Positions 1 to 15,700 of a DNA stretch of 64,000 bases are shown here, in pieces. Within the stretch, counting starts at the first letter, position 1; every line of letters begins with the position of its first letter. Location of the stretch: contig JALJCO010001050.1 in the NCBI GenBank assembly GCA_023101725.1, positions 372,001 through 436,000 on the forward strand, read 5' to 3'. A model generated the notes under the pieces. The model saw only the letters and a list, made by a program, of their open reading frames with translations, was not told the origin of the DNA and did no database searches. The translations under genes were made by a program, and so were the position numbers. The stretch comes from Atherinomorus stipes. Taxonomy: Eukaryota > Chordata > Actinopteri > Atheriniformes > Atherinidae.

Positions 1-1216
1 ATAGTTTACTTCACTCCATACGCCAGAAGTCGGAAGCGTCTCGTTGCAGCGTCTATTTTTGACGGAGCACGCTCACAGAAAGCGTCAAGCTCTCAGGAAA
101 AAGATGGAAAATCAGACACGGAAGCAGGTAAATTTCAAAATAAAAGCCCCCAGTAGATTCGCGACCCTGAACTACTTAACTACTTCTTGAACTTAGTAGA
201 GCTCCTTTTGTTTCCCTTCTTTCATGATTGAACAAACTGATTAATCCAGGTGTGTCTGACCTCAGTTACCACGACGACAGTGGCAGACACACCTGGATTA
301 ATCAGTTGGTCCAGTAATGAAAGGCGGGAAACAAAGGAGCACTACTAAGTTCAGGAAGTTGTGGAGTTGTGCATATAGCCCAGTCGGTTGGTGTTTTTTA
401 TCATGGACCACTGGACGGTTATCCAGTCCTCTTTACTATCGTTGCTTTTGAGTGACCTTGTAATTTTGTCATCTATTACCATAATTAATTTATTTTTATT
501 TTTTTTTACAAATGAGTGGAATGAGTCTTGAGTTAAATGATTTTAACAAGGAAAATCCTTAAATTCACCCCGTTCTACTTATTTGTCTCGTCCTTTTTCT
601 CTTTTTACTGATCTGATCTGTGACTCAAAAACCATAAACCGATCTAAACTGAGTTAATTGATCCGTTGCACCACTGCCCTCAACATGCTGGGAACACAGA
701 ATTTACTGATAAAACTGGAACCACACACCTTAAACATGACACTCTGAGTAAACACAGAGCCAGTCTGAAACATAAAATGTGCCCTGACCTCTGAAAATTG
801 TAGTTTCTGCTTTTATTGTTCAAGTATTTATCAGTAAGTGAGAGGAAATGTGAATATTTGCTTTGCAAGTTGATTTCGGTGTGCGCCCCTAAGGTTTCTG
901 CCTGCGCTCCTAAAAATTAAGTCGGGGGGGAGGGGGGCCACTGTGCTCCTGCTGAAAAAAGTTCGTCTGGAGCCCTGTTACTGATCCGAACCAAAGAGGT
1001 GGAGCTTAACGCACTGCAATCCATTGATTGGTTGGAAAAACCACACTATTAGAGGCCGAGGCACAATTTTGAGAGGAAAAATAAAGCTTAAAGACAATAA
1101 ATGATGAGCCGATTATGAAATTAGTGGTTGACGATTAATTGTGGCAAAAATTTGTACAACTAAAAATGGTATTCTCACTTAAACAGTCAATGATTTATTT
1201 ATTTCTGCATTTGCAG
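1..1216 (+). other. impdh1: impdh1 intron (3' part) upstream of the first visible exon
   Basis: No exon of the CBS or N-terminal catalytic part of IMPDH1 could be found here. The stretch ends in a normal acceptor (TTTGCAG at 1210-1216). It contains the foldback element at 170-370; the rest is unassigned AT-rich intron with a G-run near 925-938. Confidence 0.7.
170..370. mobile_element. Foldback/MITE-like palindromic element, ~200 bp
   Basis: The left arm (about 170-258) and right arm (about 283-370) are imperfect reverse complements over nearly 90 nt. GAACTTAGTAGAGCTCC on the left pairs with GGAGCACTACTAAGTTC on the right, and GATTAATCCAGGTGTGTCTG pairs with CAGACACACCTGGATTAATC. The loop is about 24 nt. 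There is no coding capacity. This is most likely a non-autonomous DNA transposon that folds into a hairpin; its superfamily is not determined. Confidence 0.75.
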
Positions 1217-5202
<3,986 letters not shown>

Positions 5203-6420
5203 GCGGGGACGTGGAGTTCAGATCATACCCAATCTAACGGTGACCAAATGTTAACTTGCCACTTCTGCCAAACACATACCACCCACTACACCCTCCCTGG
5301 GCTCCCCTGCATCGTACACTCTCCCTCTGTCTCTCCCTCTGATCCCATCGAGCTGGTTTTGGGAGGAGAGAAAGGAGGAAGGAATCGTAGCGAAGTGAGA
5401 ATCTTCGAATCAACACCGACTCTCTGAACACCTCGGACTTTGCACTTAAGAAGTGGCGCATCAGGGTCTTTCTTTTTTGGAATGACACACCTGTATCACG
5501 TATGCAGCCCTATTCCGGTTATGTGTGTTTGTGTGCGTTGCCAGTAGTGAGAGAGTGAAGTATGACTGAAGGGTTGTGATACAGGAGAGCTGGGACAAAG
5601 TGAAGGTGCACTGTATTTATTTGTCCTGTCAGAAACTGCCATCTCTTCTCAGTGTTTGTGGGATCCACGCTTACCAGCAAAGCTCCCCGTCAGAAGCCTC
5701 ACGCATCCCAGTCCTTCAACACACTACTGCATATGTGCAGAATGCACGACAAAATGTCTGTATCTCCATCTGCAGTATGCCGATCTGTCACAGCAAACTT
5801 TATTTTCATAGCAGGCGTAGACAGCTTGGGGAGTAGCTTATATTCCACCTCATGCCGTTTACTTGTGCATCCTTAGGTTTGTGACGTTGGCCGTCGATCA
5901 CGTCAACTCGAATGTTACACATTAGCAGTTTTTACCATTGTGGATTTTCAGTTACCTCTCAGACATACAGAGCCAATCAATTATGTCCCATCCCAGTTCT
6001 GAAGATCAGGTATGTTTTAAAAGAACTAAAACGCATCAGTCAGAAATGGTTGATAATAAAGAGGATTGGTTTGCCCGTAATTTGAATACTTTTAGATAAG
6101 AAAACGTCTTTATATGAAACCTGTATAGTCTGGGGGGCTTTGAAATGAGCATGAAGGGTTTTTGATATGCATGTTTGTTTTTTCACTAAGCCAAACGTGG
6201 CTGTATTTATATATTCTGCTTTAATTGCATACATACTGCCAAGTGTATTTACACCTCTTTTGACACTCTTCTTTTGTAACTTAAAACCAAAACTGGTGCA
6301 AACAAGTTTGTCTCTCGTTACTTCCTGTGCTCTCATGGTGTGTCATAGATTCTCTGTAATAAGTTTAATTTATTTTGTTTTGTTTTTTTTTCACCAGAGA
6401 TATGCCTTGAAACAGAGATG

Positions 6421-6426
6421 AATAAA
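6421..6426 (+). promoter_or_regulatory. impdh1: Candidate polyadenylation signal (proximal) of impdh1
   Basis: AATAAA lies about 1.2 kb after the impdh1 stop codon. It would give the shorter of two or three possible 3' UTRs. Confidence 0.4.
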
Positions 6427-7045
6427 AGCTACACACGACAGCTCAGTGAAAATGCATTCAAACAGCATAATGATTCAGACCTTCTCACCTCCTTTCCTTC
6501 TACATCTGTGTTTATTCAGCTTATCTAGGAGTAGGCTTTTCTAAAAGTTTCATACTTGATGTTCTTGCCATACGTATATCCTTTCTCTGTCCTGCTAATG
6601 TAGTACTTCACTCTGCACAGGGTTCACTTGACTAGCAGAACTTGCAACTGGACTGAAAATGTGCAAAATAATGTACATGGAAATATAAGAAGAAATGTAT
6701 ACCTATATTCAGCTGCTTGTGTTCAATTTTCCACTTAATTCAGGTTTTAAAATGTCTTAATTGTTCTGAGTATTGTTAGTCCGTTTAAAAAGCACAATAG
6801 TGATGCGTTTTGTTTTTTCTTTCATCTGTTGCTGTTTAATTTTAGCCTCAACAGCTGCTACACCACAGCAGCAGCTTCTATAACCAACAACCAAAACCTT
6901 AACCCTCCCCCTATTTTCTTTTTTTTGTCTAGATGGATCAAAAAAGACTTGTATTTAGTGAATCCATTGGGAGATTATGAGGAATATCACTTCAAAAACA
7001 TGTTTACATCAGAGGAAAGTTGCTTTGCTGTTCAGTATGTCAAAG

Positions 7046-7051
7046 AATAAA
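7046..7051 (+). promoter_or_regulatory. impdh1: Candidate polyadenylation signal (distal) of impdh1
   Basis: AATAAA is followed within about 30 nt by a T/GT-rich stretch, the best-looking of the + strand sites. A further AATAAA at 7419-7424 would carry the transcript into the prrt4 3' UTR. Confidence 0.45.
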
Positions 7052-7132
7052 ATGCATTATACTGTGAATGGACTTCTGTCTTTTTCCACATGAGTTGGAG
7101 TCATCTTGTTAGATGTCACTTATAAAACAAAC

Positions 7133-7138
7133 TTTATT
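7133..7138 (-). promoter_or_regulatory. prrt4: Candidate polyadenylation signal of prrt4
   Basis: TTTATT on the + strand is AATAAA on the - strand, about 620 nt after the prrt4 stop. A second candidate lies at 7236-7241. Use of either leaves almost no gap to the impdh1 transcript end. Confidence 0.4.
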
Positions 7139-7755
7139 AAACAGTGTGTTGAAGAAAATTATATTTAAACAAATAAATTAGTATGCCAGTCACAGGATGC
7201 TGTCTGGATTATTTGAGTTGATAAATATAGTGTGCTTTATTACCAGTAGAGTGCGCCACTGCACCACAGCTGAGGAAGATGTGTTGATATGGAGGGGGAG
7301 TTTATATTTTGACAACCCCACTCAGTCTTTAATGACATTACAGCTGTAAAGGTTATGATTCAGTAGTATTTAAGTGCTTAACTCCGTCATGTTACTATCT
7401 ATTGGAATGTTGAAATGCAATAAAATCATTTGTACAAATCTGAATTGTTATATCACCACTCAGTAAAATGTTATTCTTACTTTAACTGTAACAAACTTCA
7501 CCAGCTTTTATCAAACATGTAAAATGTACAAACCACTTTTTTTTTTTTTTTTACACAATCTTGGCACTTGAGACCTGTAGTGACATTCACTAACCACGTA
7601 CAAAATCTCATCTGACTTCCAAAAACCTTTTGGCAGCTATAGTTCTTTTATAATGTATGTTAAGCTGACATGCACTATCAAATACTTTGTAAAAATCCAA
7701 CTTTTTGCACAAAGAAGACACTCGTTTTAGATCCTGAATATGGTCAGATTTAGCT

Positions 7756-9791
7756 TTATAAATCAATGGTCTCGCTGCAGATGCTTAAAGCATCGATTTG
7801 TCTGCAAACGCTGATGAACTCCTCCTGCACGGATCGATCTGCCTCGGTTGACAGGTCCAGGCTCTCCTGTGAGGCAGCTCCCAGAGTTTGGTATTGCCTC
7901 TGTGGGTCAGAGGACGCCACTCCCTCCTGATAAAGCTCCCTCGCATGTCTCTCTGGACTTGGACAGAGGACCAGCGAGGAGCTTCCAAGGGAGGTTCTGT
8001 AGAGGGAGCTGGAGGAGGAGCTGCCTCTCCAGCGCTCGGGTGATGAGCAGCTCGAGGACGAGGCTGGAGCACCCTCGATGGCGTCGCCTTCAGGCTGGGA
8101 GGAAGAGGACTGGAGTTGAGAAGTCATCTCCACGCAGGAGGAGGTCCGATAAAGGCCGGAGTCTGCTGAGAGAGGATCGCAGAGGCCTTTGCTGGGAAGA
8201 GTCCAGTGGTTGTTTGCTGGCATCTCACTGCAGCAAATGGGTCGAACTGGGCTGAAGAGGCTCATGGGAAACAAGGCTTCGCTGAAGAGTGCCTCGTCGA
8301 TGCTGCGGCGCAGGTTGATGGGTGAAGGTGGGCGCAGATCTGCGGTGGAGTCACTGGTAAACGAGGATCCACCTGAGGGCTCTCTGCCTCCTCCATCCTC
8401 AGGTTTTCCCAAACCGTGCAAGTCCAAATCCAAGTCCAGGTCTCTGTATGCCAAGGCCCGGTTGCTATGGTAGAGGAGGTCGAGGCCGTTCAGGCTGCTA
8501 CCAAGCCTCTCATCCATCAGAGTGTACAGAGGAAGGCTCTCTGTCTCTCCGAGCCCCACAGTGTCGACAATGGCGAGCTTCTCCTGCTGGCTCAGCGTCC
8601 ACTGGTAGCTTCCAGGCAGGATGGGCGACTTGGATGCCAGGAGTTCAGTCCAGCAACTCCCAGCAGCTGGAAGCTGGTCGGAGCAGTAGACCGGTTGTGC
8701 AACCACAAAGGCCAAAGTGAGACAAACCCCGAGCTCACATAGTCTGCAGCTGAACTGAAAAGCCCACCACGACCAGGGGTGGAAGACCTCCTCTCCACCT
8801 GCGACTCCCATAGCATTGAGCATCGCGTACAACTGCAGTCCAGCACAAGCTAAAGAAAACAACGCTGAAAGACAAACGGTGACAGCTGCACGGTTCCAGT
8901 CCCGGCTCTCAGCAAAGGGACAGCGGTTGTAGCGCTCAGCAGGAGTTGGAGATGTGTTGTTCAGGTGGTAGATGTGTTTGGAGTCTGCCCGCACATAGAT
9001 ATAAAACACAAAATAGGCAGCAGATAGAAATGTCGCCAGGCCCACAAAGGCTCCACGGGAGATGAGAGACAGAAAGAGGCACAAGGGAGGCTTTTCTTGG
9101 TAGAACTTCAGTAATGTTACTGGACCAAATGCAGCAGCAAAGTGCAAAAACACCAGGCAGGCCAGGAAGCAGGGTCTCTGGAAGGCTGAGTAGGACAGCT
9201 GCATTCTTGAGCGCATTGACAGGAGAAGGAAAACCAGTCCAAAAGCTGCAGTGAGGCAGGGAAAAGGGGCTTCGTAGAGCATCAGCGAGGCCTCTGGGGA
9301 GGGTATGCGGTCCTGGTGGCCATAAGCATCATACAGGAGTGAGAAGGACCTGGTGCAACTAGCAGCAAGAAGGAACAAGCTGACCAGAGCGAAGTAGCCG
9401 CAGCCTGACGGGCATCGCAGCGGTAAGCAGAGCAGATTGAGCGCAGAAGCTAGCGTCAGCATCGCAAAGATGCAGCCGGCACCGTAGACGTGTGCCTCCC
9501 AGGCCAGGCCCCAGGCGGCCATGGCACTGTTCCAGTCTGTGTACAAGGGCACTAGCATGGGGGGAGATGGGTTCAGGAGGGGGTTGTTGGACTGGTTCGT
9601 GGCAGTGGCGTTTTGCACGGGCTTAATTTCCTTAATTTCTGACAAAGTTGTTGCATCCCAGGTGTAGGAGAAATTGCAGATTCCGGAGGTTTCTTTATTG
9701 CAGTCTGGAAGTAAGGTGACGTCACTGTTTGCCCGGTTAGTCAGCCAGTCCTCAGTATACAGAAGAATAGACAGGGTTTCAGAGGGACCAC
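7756..9791 (-). CDS. prrt4: prrt4 last coding exon: membrane domain and cytoplasmic tail
   Basis: This exon encodes 677 residues plus TAA. The acceptor is CTTTTTTCTTTTGCAG|GTGGTCC at 9792. The reading frame is open upstream of the Leu codon at 9643-9645, so that position is not a start. It begins with a juxtamembrane ectodomain (GPSETLSILLYTEDW, two cysteines, N-glycosylation sequons NFS, NAT and NQS). Hydrophobic segments follow at about 447-470, 478-499, 523-538, 552-573, 592-613, 648-670 and 685-713 (numbering of the 1023-residue form). The tail of about 300 residues contains an LDLDLDLHG run, PPSPIN, and poly-Ser blocks around SSSSCSSPERW, and ends CSETIDL. The membrane part is typical of PRRT3/PRRT4. 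Topology and function are inferred only from hydrophobicity and family membership. Confidence 0.93.
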
Positions 9792-12700
9792 CTGCAAAAG
9801 AAAAAAGGGAGTTTGATTAAAATAATGATGCATAAACAATAAGGATTGCAGATATTGGAATTTTGGCCGATATCCAATATTGATACCAATATCAAAGCTG
9901 AAAAAAATAAGTAGCCATTGCAAATAGTAGTTTTATTATCCGTTTCCGACACTTTGAAAAAGAGGGGTGGGGAAAAAATATCAATACACTGAAATATCGC
10001 GATATTTTCATATGCCGAAATCAAATTGATATTTAAAAACATGGTATTGATCTATTTTACTTACAAAATCTTGCGAGATTTCCTTGTTCTGTTACAACAT
10101 CTCAATATTTTGTGAATTCTTGCGAGATTTTGTAAGAGAATGATGAAATATTGCGAGATTTCATCAGTAAAACCGATACCGCATTTTTGAATGTCAATAT
10201 GATATCAGCATATGAAAATATCGCAAAATTTTCTTGAATTCTTGCAAGATTTCACAACAGATTGATGAAATATTGCAAGATTTCATTGGTAAAATATGTT
10301 GATACCACATTTTTAAATGGCAATATGATATCAGCATTTGAAAATATTGTGATATTTCAGTGTATATTTGTGATATTTTTTCCCACCGCTCGTCTTTAGA
10401 AGTTTTAGAAGTCTGTAAAAAATAAGTTTTTAAAGAAGTTTTTGGGGGTTTTTTTAGACTTTAGAAACAGCGGGTTGATGGGTCAAATATCGGTTAAATA
10501 TTGGTCCGGTGGCCGATGTCCAATACTCAGTTTTAAGGCTGATATAGGCCGATACCGATAGGGGGCCAATTATATTGTGCATCCCTAATAATATTCCTAA
10601 ACAGCAAAGAATATTCAGCTCAAAATGCCAAAAAGGGCCCAAACATGTCCAGTATTTGTTCTAGTATTGAAATACAACAAGACCAAGAAAATGCCTCAAC
10701 TGCAACAGCTGAAAAATCTTTAATCACACTTAAAAGCATGCACTCATGAGAGTACACAGCATTTAATAAATTTACAAGCTATCGGCTCTGATCCAAGATC
10801 CTGAACGAATGCTTTTCCTCTCATGTGCTAATCCTGCGTAAACGGTTGTAAGAAGACAACTTCAACCGAGCAAGGCCAAAAGAGGAGGCGTTTTTATGAG
10901 TGTGTGTGTGTGTTACTGTGCGACTGTGTCAGATCAGCCCACTCACAACCGCAGGGCTGGTTTTCCTGCATTACATAAGATTTCTGGAGTTTCCATAGAA
11001 GTTACTTACGACTGTTCGACATGTTTTAGGACTACAAAGGAAGTGGTTTGGCTTTGAGAATCAAGGGATATTTATATATTTTCTATGTGCAACTTAGAGA
11101 GAAGCCTGCAGAGCTCATTTGTACTGTAACATAGCTTCATGTTTGCTGGATGCAGATGAGTCACTTCACACAGCATAATGCCTCACAGATGGCCAAAAAA
11201 GACAAACATTTGTCACTCTCTTAGCCCTCAAACTTCACATCCACTTGGTGTTTTTTTATAAAACATCACCACATGCACGCTGACTTCTCACCGCAGTAAA
11301 GCATATATTTTACGGTTGCAGCTTAAAAACATTTCCTTTACAAAGACAAGCGAGGATAATGCAGCAGACGAGAGAGGCAGCTTCTGATTTACACACACAG
11401 GCTCATTAGTCATTTTGCTGCAGGCTTATCAGACACAATAACTCCTCTATAAAAGCACCTGCAGCTATAAAAGAGCGCAGTGATGGGGACGTTTTGGCCT
11501 GGATAATCTGACAGCTCCGTTAATCACATGGCTGGTTTAGTGAAATATAATATAAATGCATTTTACAATCGTTTTCATGCAACACAGTTACTTTTTTTCT
11601 AATTAAAGTAGTAGCCTAGCAACCGAAAAGCTAAGCTGTAAGTTTGCACGAAACAGTAAAAAAAAAAAAAAAAAAAAGAAAAAGAAAAGCGGTGGTTAAA
11701 TTACATGGAGATACCTGGAGAACACATTAAGGCTGGTGGTGATCTTATGTGCCAGTTAAGGACCCTAAATGTGCAGACGTCAGGACCACAAAACCCCTAA
11801 ATCCTTGAGTATAAGTGGAGGATGTCTAATTTGTTCCCTACGCAGAACTAAAACTGAATTTATGTGGTCATGAATTTTTGTTTCAAGTTCTTTTATAGGC
11901 TTTATTCTCTTGTTTCCCATCCCACCCTGTCCTCATCTCCTGGTTTGCGATGTGTTGATGATTTCCCTTCACTGCATGCCTGCAAAAAGGGGAAACTCCC
12001 ATAGGTGGGTTTGTTATTCTTAAACTTGGACAATTTTCTTTTGAAAATGACACTATTCTCTTTTATTGCCATAAGTGTTTTCCCATGCTGTGTTTTCTGC
12101 TTTTGCTGATTTTTTACTTCTTTTTTTTTCTTTTTTTTTAAGGGTAGACACAATGTATAGCAGCTGCTCTTTCTATTATGTTCGCAATGTCTGGCTCTGC
12201 AGCTGGAGAATAGGAGGGAAATGCTTCATAATGAGTCTTTATCAACACTGTGAAGTTTCTGACTTCAAAGATTTTTACAAATTTTATTTGTTCATTTTAA
12301 AATATATACTGCATGTATACATGCCCCTTTTGTTGGAAAGCTATGCCCCTCATCCTCACAAGTATATCAGAATAGGGTAGCATCCCTCTGTCGTCTGCTC
12401 CCTGTTTATCTTCATAATACTCCTCATTTGTTTCTTGACCTCAGTGTTAAAACTCAGTCTCTAGTTGTGATGAAAATGTCAACCTCGAGGAAATATGACC
12501 TCCCAACAAGCTGCTCTTGCATCTCTCAGTGTGGCGCAGCACTTTTATGTCGCCTCAGCATCATTTTTTACCCTGAAGGGGGAAAAACGATGATCAGTCT
12601 TTGAGCTGACGCACTGTTTTTTACATTTTTAATTAAGGCCTGATGATTCTTTACCGGTAAATGCCGTCTTGATTTCTCCCTCGTGCATCTTTCTCTTTAT

Positions 12701-15700
12701 GATCAGTTTTGTGCAGCACCGTAGACGGGGAGGAGAATTAGAAAGACGTGTGAGCACATTCATACTGTTCAGCTCCCACTGGAAAGAACAAGCTGTCCAG
12801 CCATTAAGTCAGCAAAGCAAATGGATTAAACATCCTGTTTCATGCTGATATATAATTTGCAGGAGGGTGTGAGGACAATGTAAATGCAGTTTCCTGGCAT
12901 GTGTGGCCCACCCAAAATCCTTTCTTTTGTATTTGAACCTAAAATATTTTTTGATCCACAATTAAAGAAGATTAATAGCTGAGCTGAACTACGAATGATA
13001 GAGAACTTTAATGACTGCTTTCATTTAATGTAAAATCAGTAGCTTAGCTTTGACTTTCTGGGTGTTAATCTGACAAAACAAGCAGGCAGAACCCACCTAA
13101 ATCTCTGTTAACTTATTAACTTTTATCAGTTTATTTTTGATTGTTAAAAATTAAACTTTTTATGTACTTTGGAACAGAGGTTTTATAAGAAAAATGCAAA
13201 CGGCATATGGCTAGCTCAAAAGCCCCTAGGGTTGCCAGATGTCTGTGACAAACCGGCGTAATGGCCAATTAAAGATAATCCAATACCAGATTTCACAACA
13301 AGCCTCTGAGAAACAGCTGTAAAAGCTCAGTCGGGAATGAGACGCACAAAGTCGGGGTGGCCAGTATAAACGGTATACGGTAGAGACAGTATAAATCTGT
13401 CCAACGGTAGAGATTTTGACTATACGGGCCAGTGGCCAACCACAATAGAGCATGTTGATGATGACAACGTCAGGATTTCTGAACTGAAGCTGCATAGCCG
13501 CCTTCAACAGGTCAGCAGCAGATACTCTGCCATCCGGCATCTACTCTGCACTTGAACACAGCGTGTAGAGAGACAGGACCCTAATTTAAGGGGAGGCACT
13601 ACAGGCAAAAAACCCGTTTTTTCATCACCTGGTCAATTTTGAGATTTTCTTTTTTTTTCCCTCCTTCAACATGTTTTCTTTTAGACTAGTGTATAAAAAA
13701 TATGTCCAAAATAAACATTTCAGGGGTTTATTTCATGATACTTTCTCTGATTTGCACTCAAATCCCATCAAAAAATGCAACTAAAGTTGCTGTTTTCTCA
13801 AATTAAGTTTTTTTTTCTCTTACTCTGGCTAAAACATCTCAACTTCAGGAGCACTTACAGAAACCAAACTTTCAAGTTTTGCTCCTGACTGTATTCTTAA
13901 AGTTCTTACAGAAGGATTTTTTGATATCTCATTCACAGCCTGATTTATAGAACATTTCATTCCAAAAAATATGCCAGAAAAAATTATTTTTTTCTGCACA
14001 GAATTTTTTAAATTGTGAAATGATAACTAGAGATATCCAAAATCCCCTCAAAAACTTTGGCTTTAATATGTGAACAAAATTCAAAAGGAACTTTGAACCT
14101 GGTTTAATCCAGTGTTTAGATATTTTTCCTAGAAATGTATGCAAATTAGCCCATTTTTGGCTATATAACACCTCATTTGCATATTTAAACATAAAATTTA
14201 AGAAAACTTGCAATACAAAAAATGATAGCCCTAATGTGAGGAATAAACCAGGAAAGTTTCATGGTGATACCAGTTAGTTTCATTTTTTACCCTTTGTGCT
14301 AGTGCCACAACTCAGTGTGAGTTGTGGCAAGACTGTCAAAAAATGGATGTATTATCTGATTACGAAGCCAGTTGGGCGTTTCCCACCGTCGCCATCTTGC
14401 TGTGTCACGTGTGCCGTCACTCTCGGAAAATACTAAAATGGGCAAAGGCAAGGCCGCTCCGAGCCATGGTGGAAAAGATCGGCAGCCAAGCTAATGCTAA
14501 CTGAGCTAATCCGAAGTGAACAGGAATGAACAAAAATAGGCGGTTTAAAGGTAAAACACGTTCAAACTTGCTGTTAACCAGCTAAAAACCACTGTTGTAG
14601 CCTACAACTCTGGTACAGGTTAAAGCTTTCCTGGGAGCAGGCAGGGAGCTTACTATTAGCCTCCATAGCTAAAACCAGCATCTGGTTTGCCGCCTGTCAA
14701 TCAAAAAATCAAAGGGACACACCCCTAATTATGTGTAATGTCAAGATTAAATAACGTCTTAATGGATGAGTTGTAAAAAAAAAATCAACCCCCTCAGTTG
14801 ACATGAGGTAAACCTGAACCTTGATGTTTTGAACTAGGCTGTAAACATGTTTATTTCTGCTGTGAAGTTGGCTTATGGGGATTTTCTTTGTTTTGGAGCC
14901 AGCCTCTAGCGGATGAAAAATGAACCACCTACATTTCCAAAATCCGCTTCTCTTAATGAAATAATGCCAATTTGGGATTTTTAATGCGGCACGAGTAATA
15001 ATTTAGTCGTTTAGAAAATTAACACCTTCATTCAATCTCCCTGCATCAGCACATTCATTTTCACAACCCTAATAAAAATCCTAAATTTATGTGATCGATG
15101 TAGGCTGCATACAGTATAATAGATATACTGTCCGACCACTGGTACATGGCTACAAAATTTTGTAGGTAAACTCTGTTTCTGGCGAACAGCCTCTGATGTG
15201 AAAGAAAGTTTAATCATCAAACACAAAGAGAATAAATGCTGATAGTGTTCACATTTGCACTAGATATTGCAAGTTTGAAATTACTTCTTATATTTAACAG
15301 AAAAATAATTTTTGAGCTTCAGTGTTTTTCTTTTTTTAAATTTTGCACAAGTTTTGATAAGCTGTCATTCTATACTTTGTTAGTGTTTGTTCTGCTGCAG
15401 TGTATCTGGTATGTGAGTCATTTTGACATTCATATACAGAAGAAAATACTATATTGCAACATAATATTCTTACCACACATACTTTAGATCATACTGCAGT
15501 GTAGATTTGAGGTCATATTGCCGAGCCCTAGCACAAAGTATTGTAGCACTAGCATGTCTTTAGGTTAATGTTACAGTAATACAAAAAAAAGGCACCCCTG
15601 AAGATTTCCATCATTTTCATTACTTTTTCATAATCGGATACTCCTGTCTATAAAGTTCAAGGCTTGATGGGCTGACCAAGACAGTTCTGTTTTCCAGTTT

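Larger units (their letters stand above)
5203..7051 (+). other. impdh1: impdh1 3' UTR (extent inferred)
   Basis: Sequence after the TGA stop (5200-5202) has no further IMPDH coding and no recognised transposon. AATAAA signals occur at 6421-6426, 7046-7051 and 7419-7424. The second is followed by a T-rich stretch (TTCTGTCTTTTTCC) that fits a downstream element. Which sites are used cannot be seen from sequence alone. Confidence 0.5.

Noticed and set aside
7848..8742. Several open frames of 90-135 residues on the + strand
   Set aside because: They are antisense shadows of the GC-richer prrt4 last coding exon.
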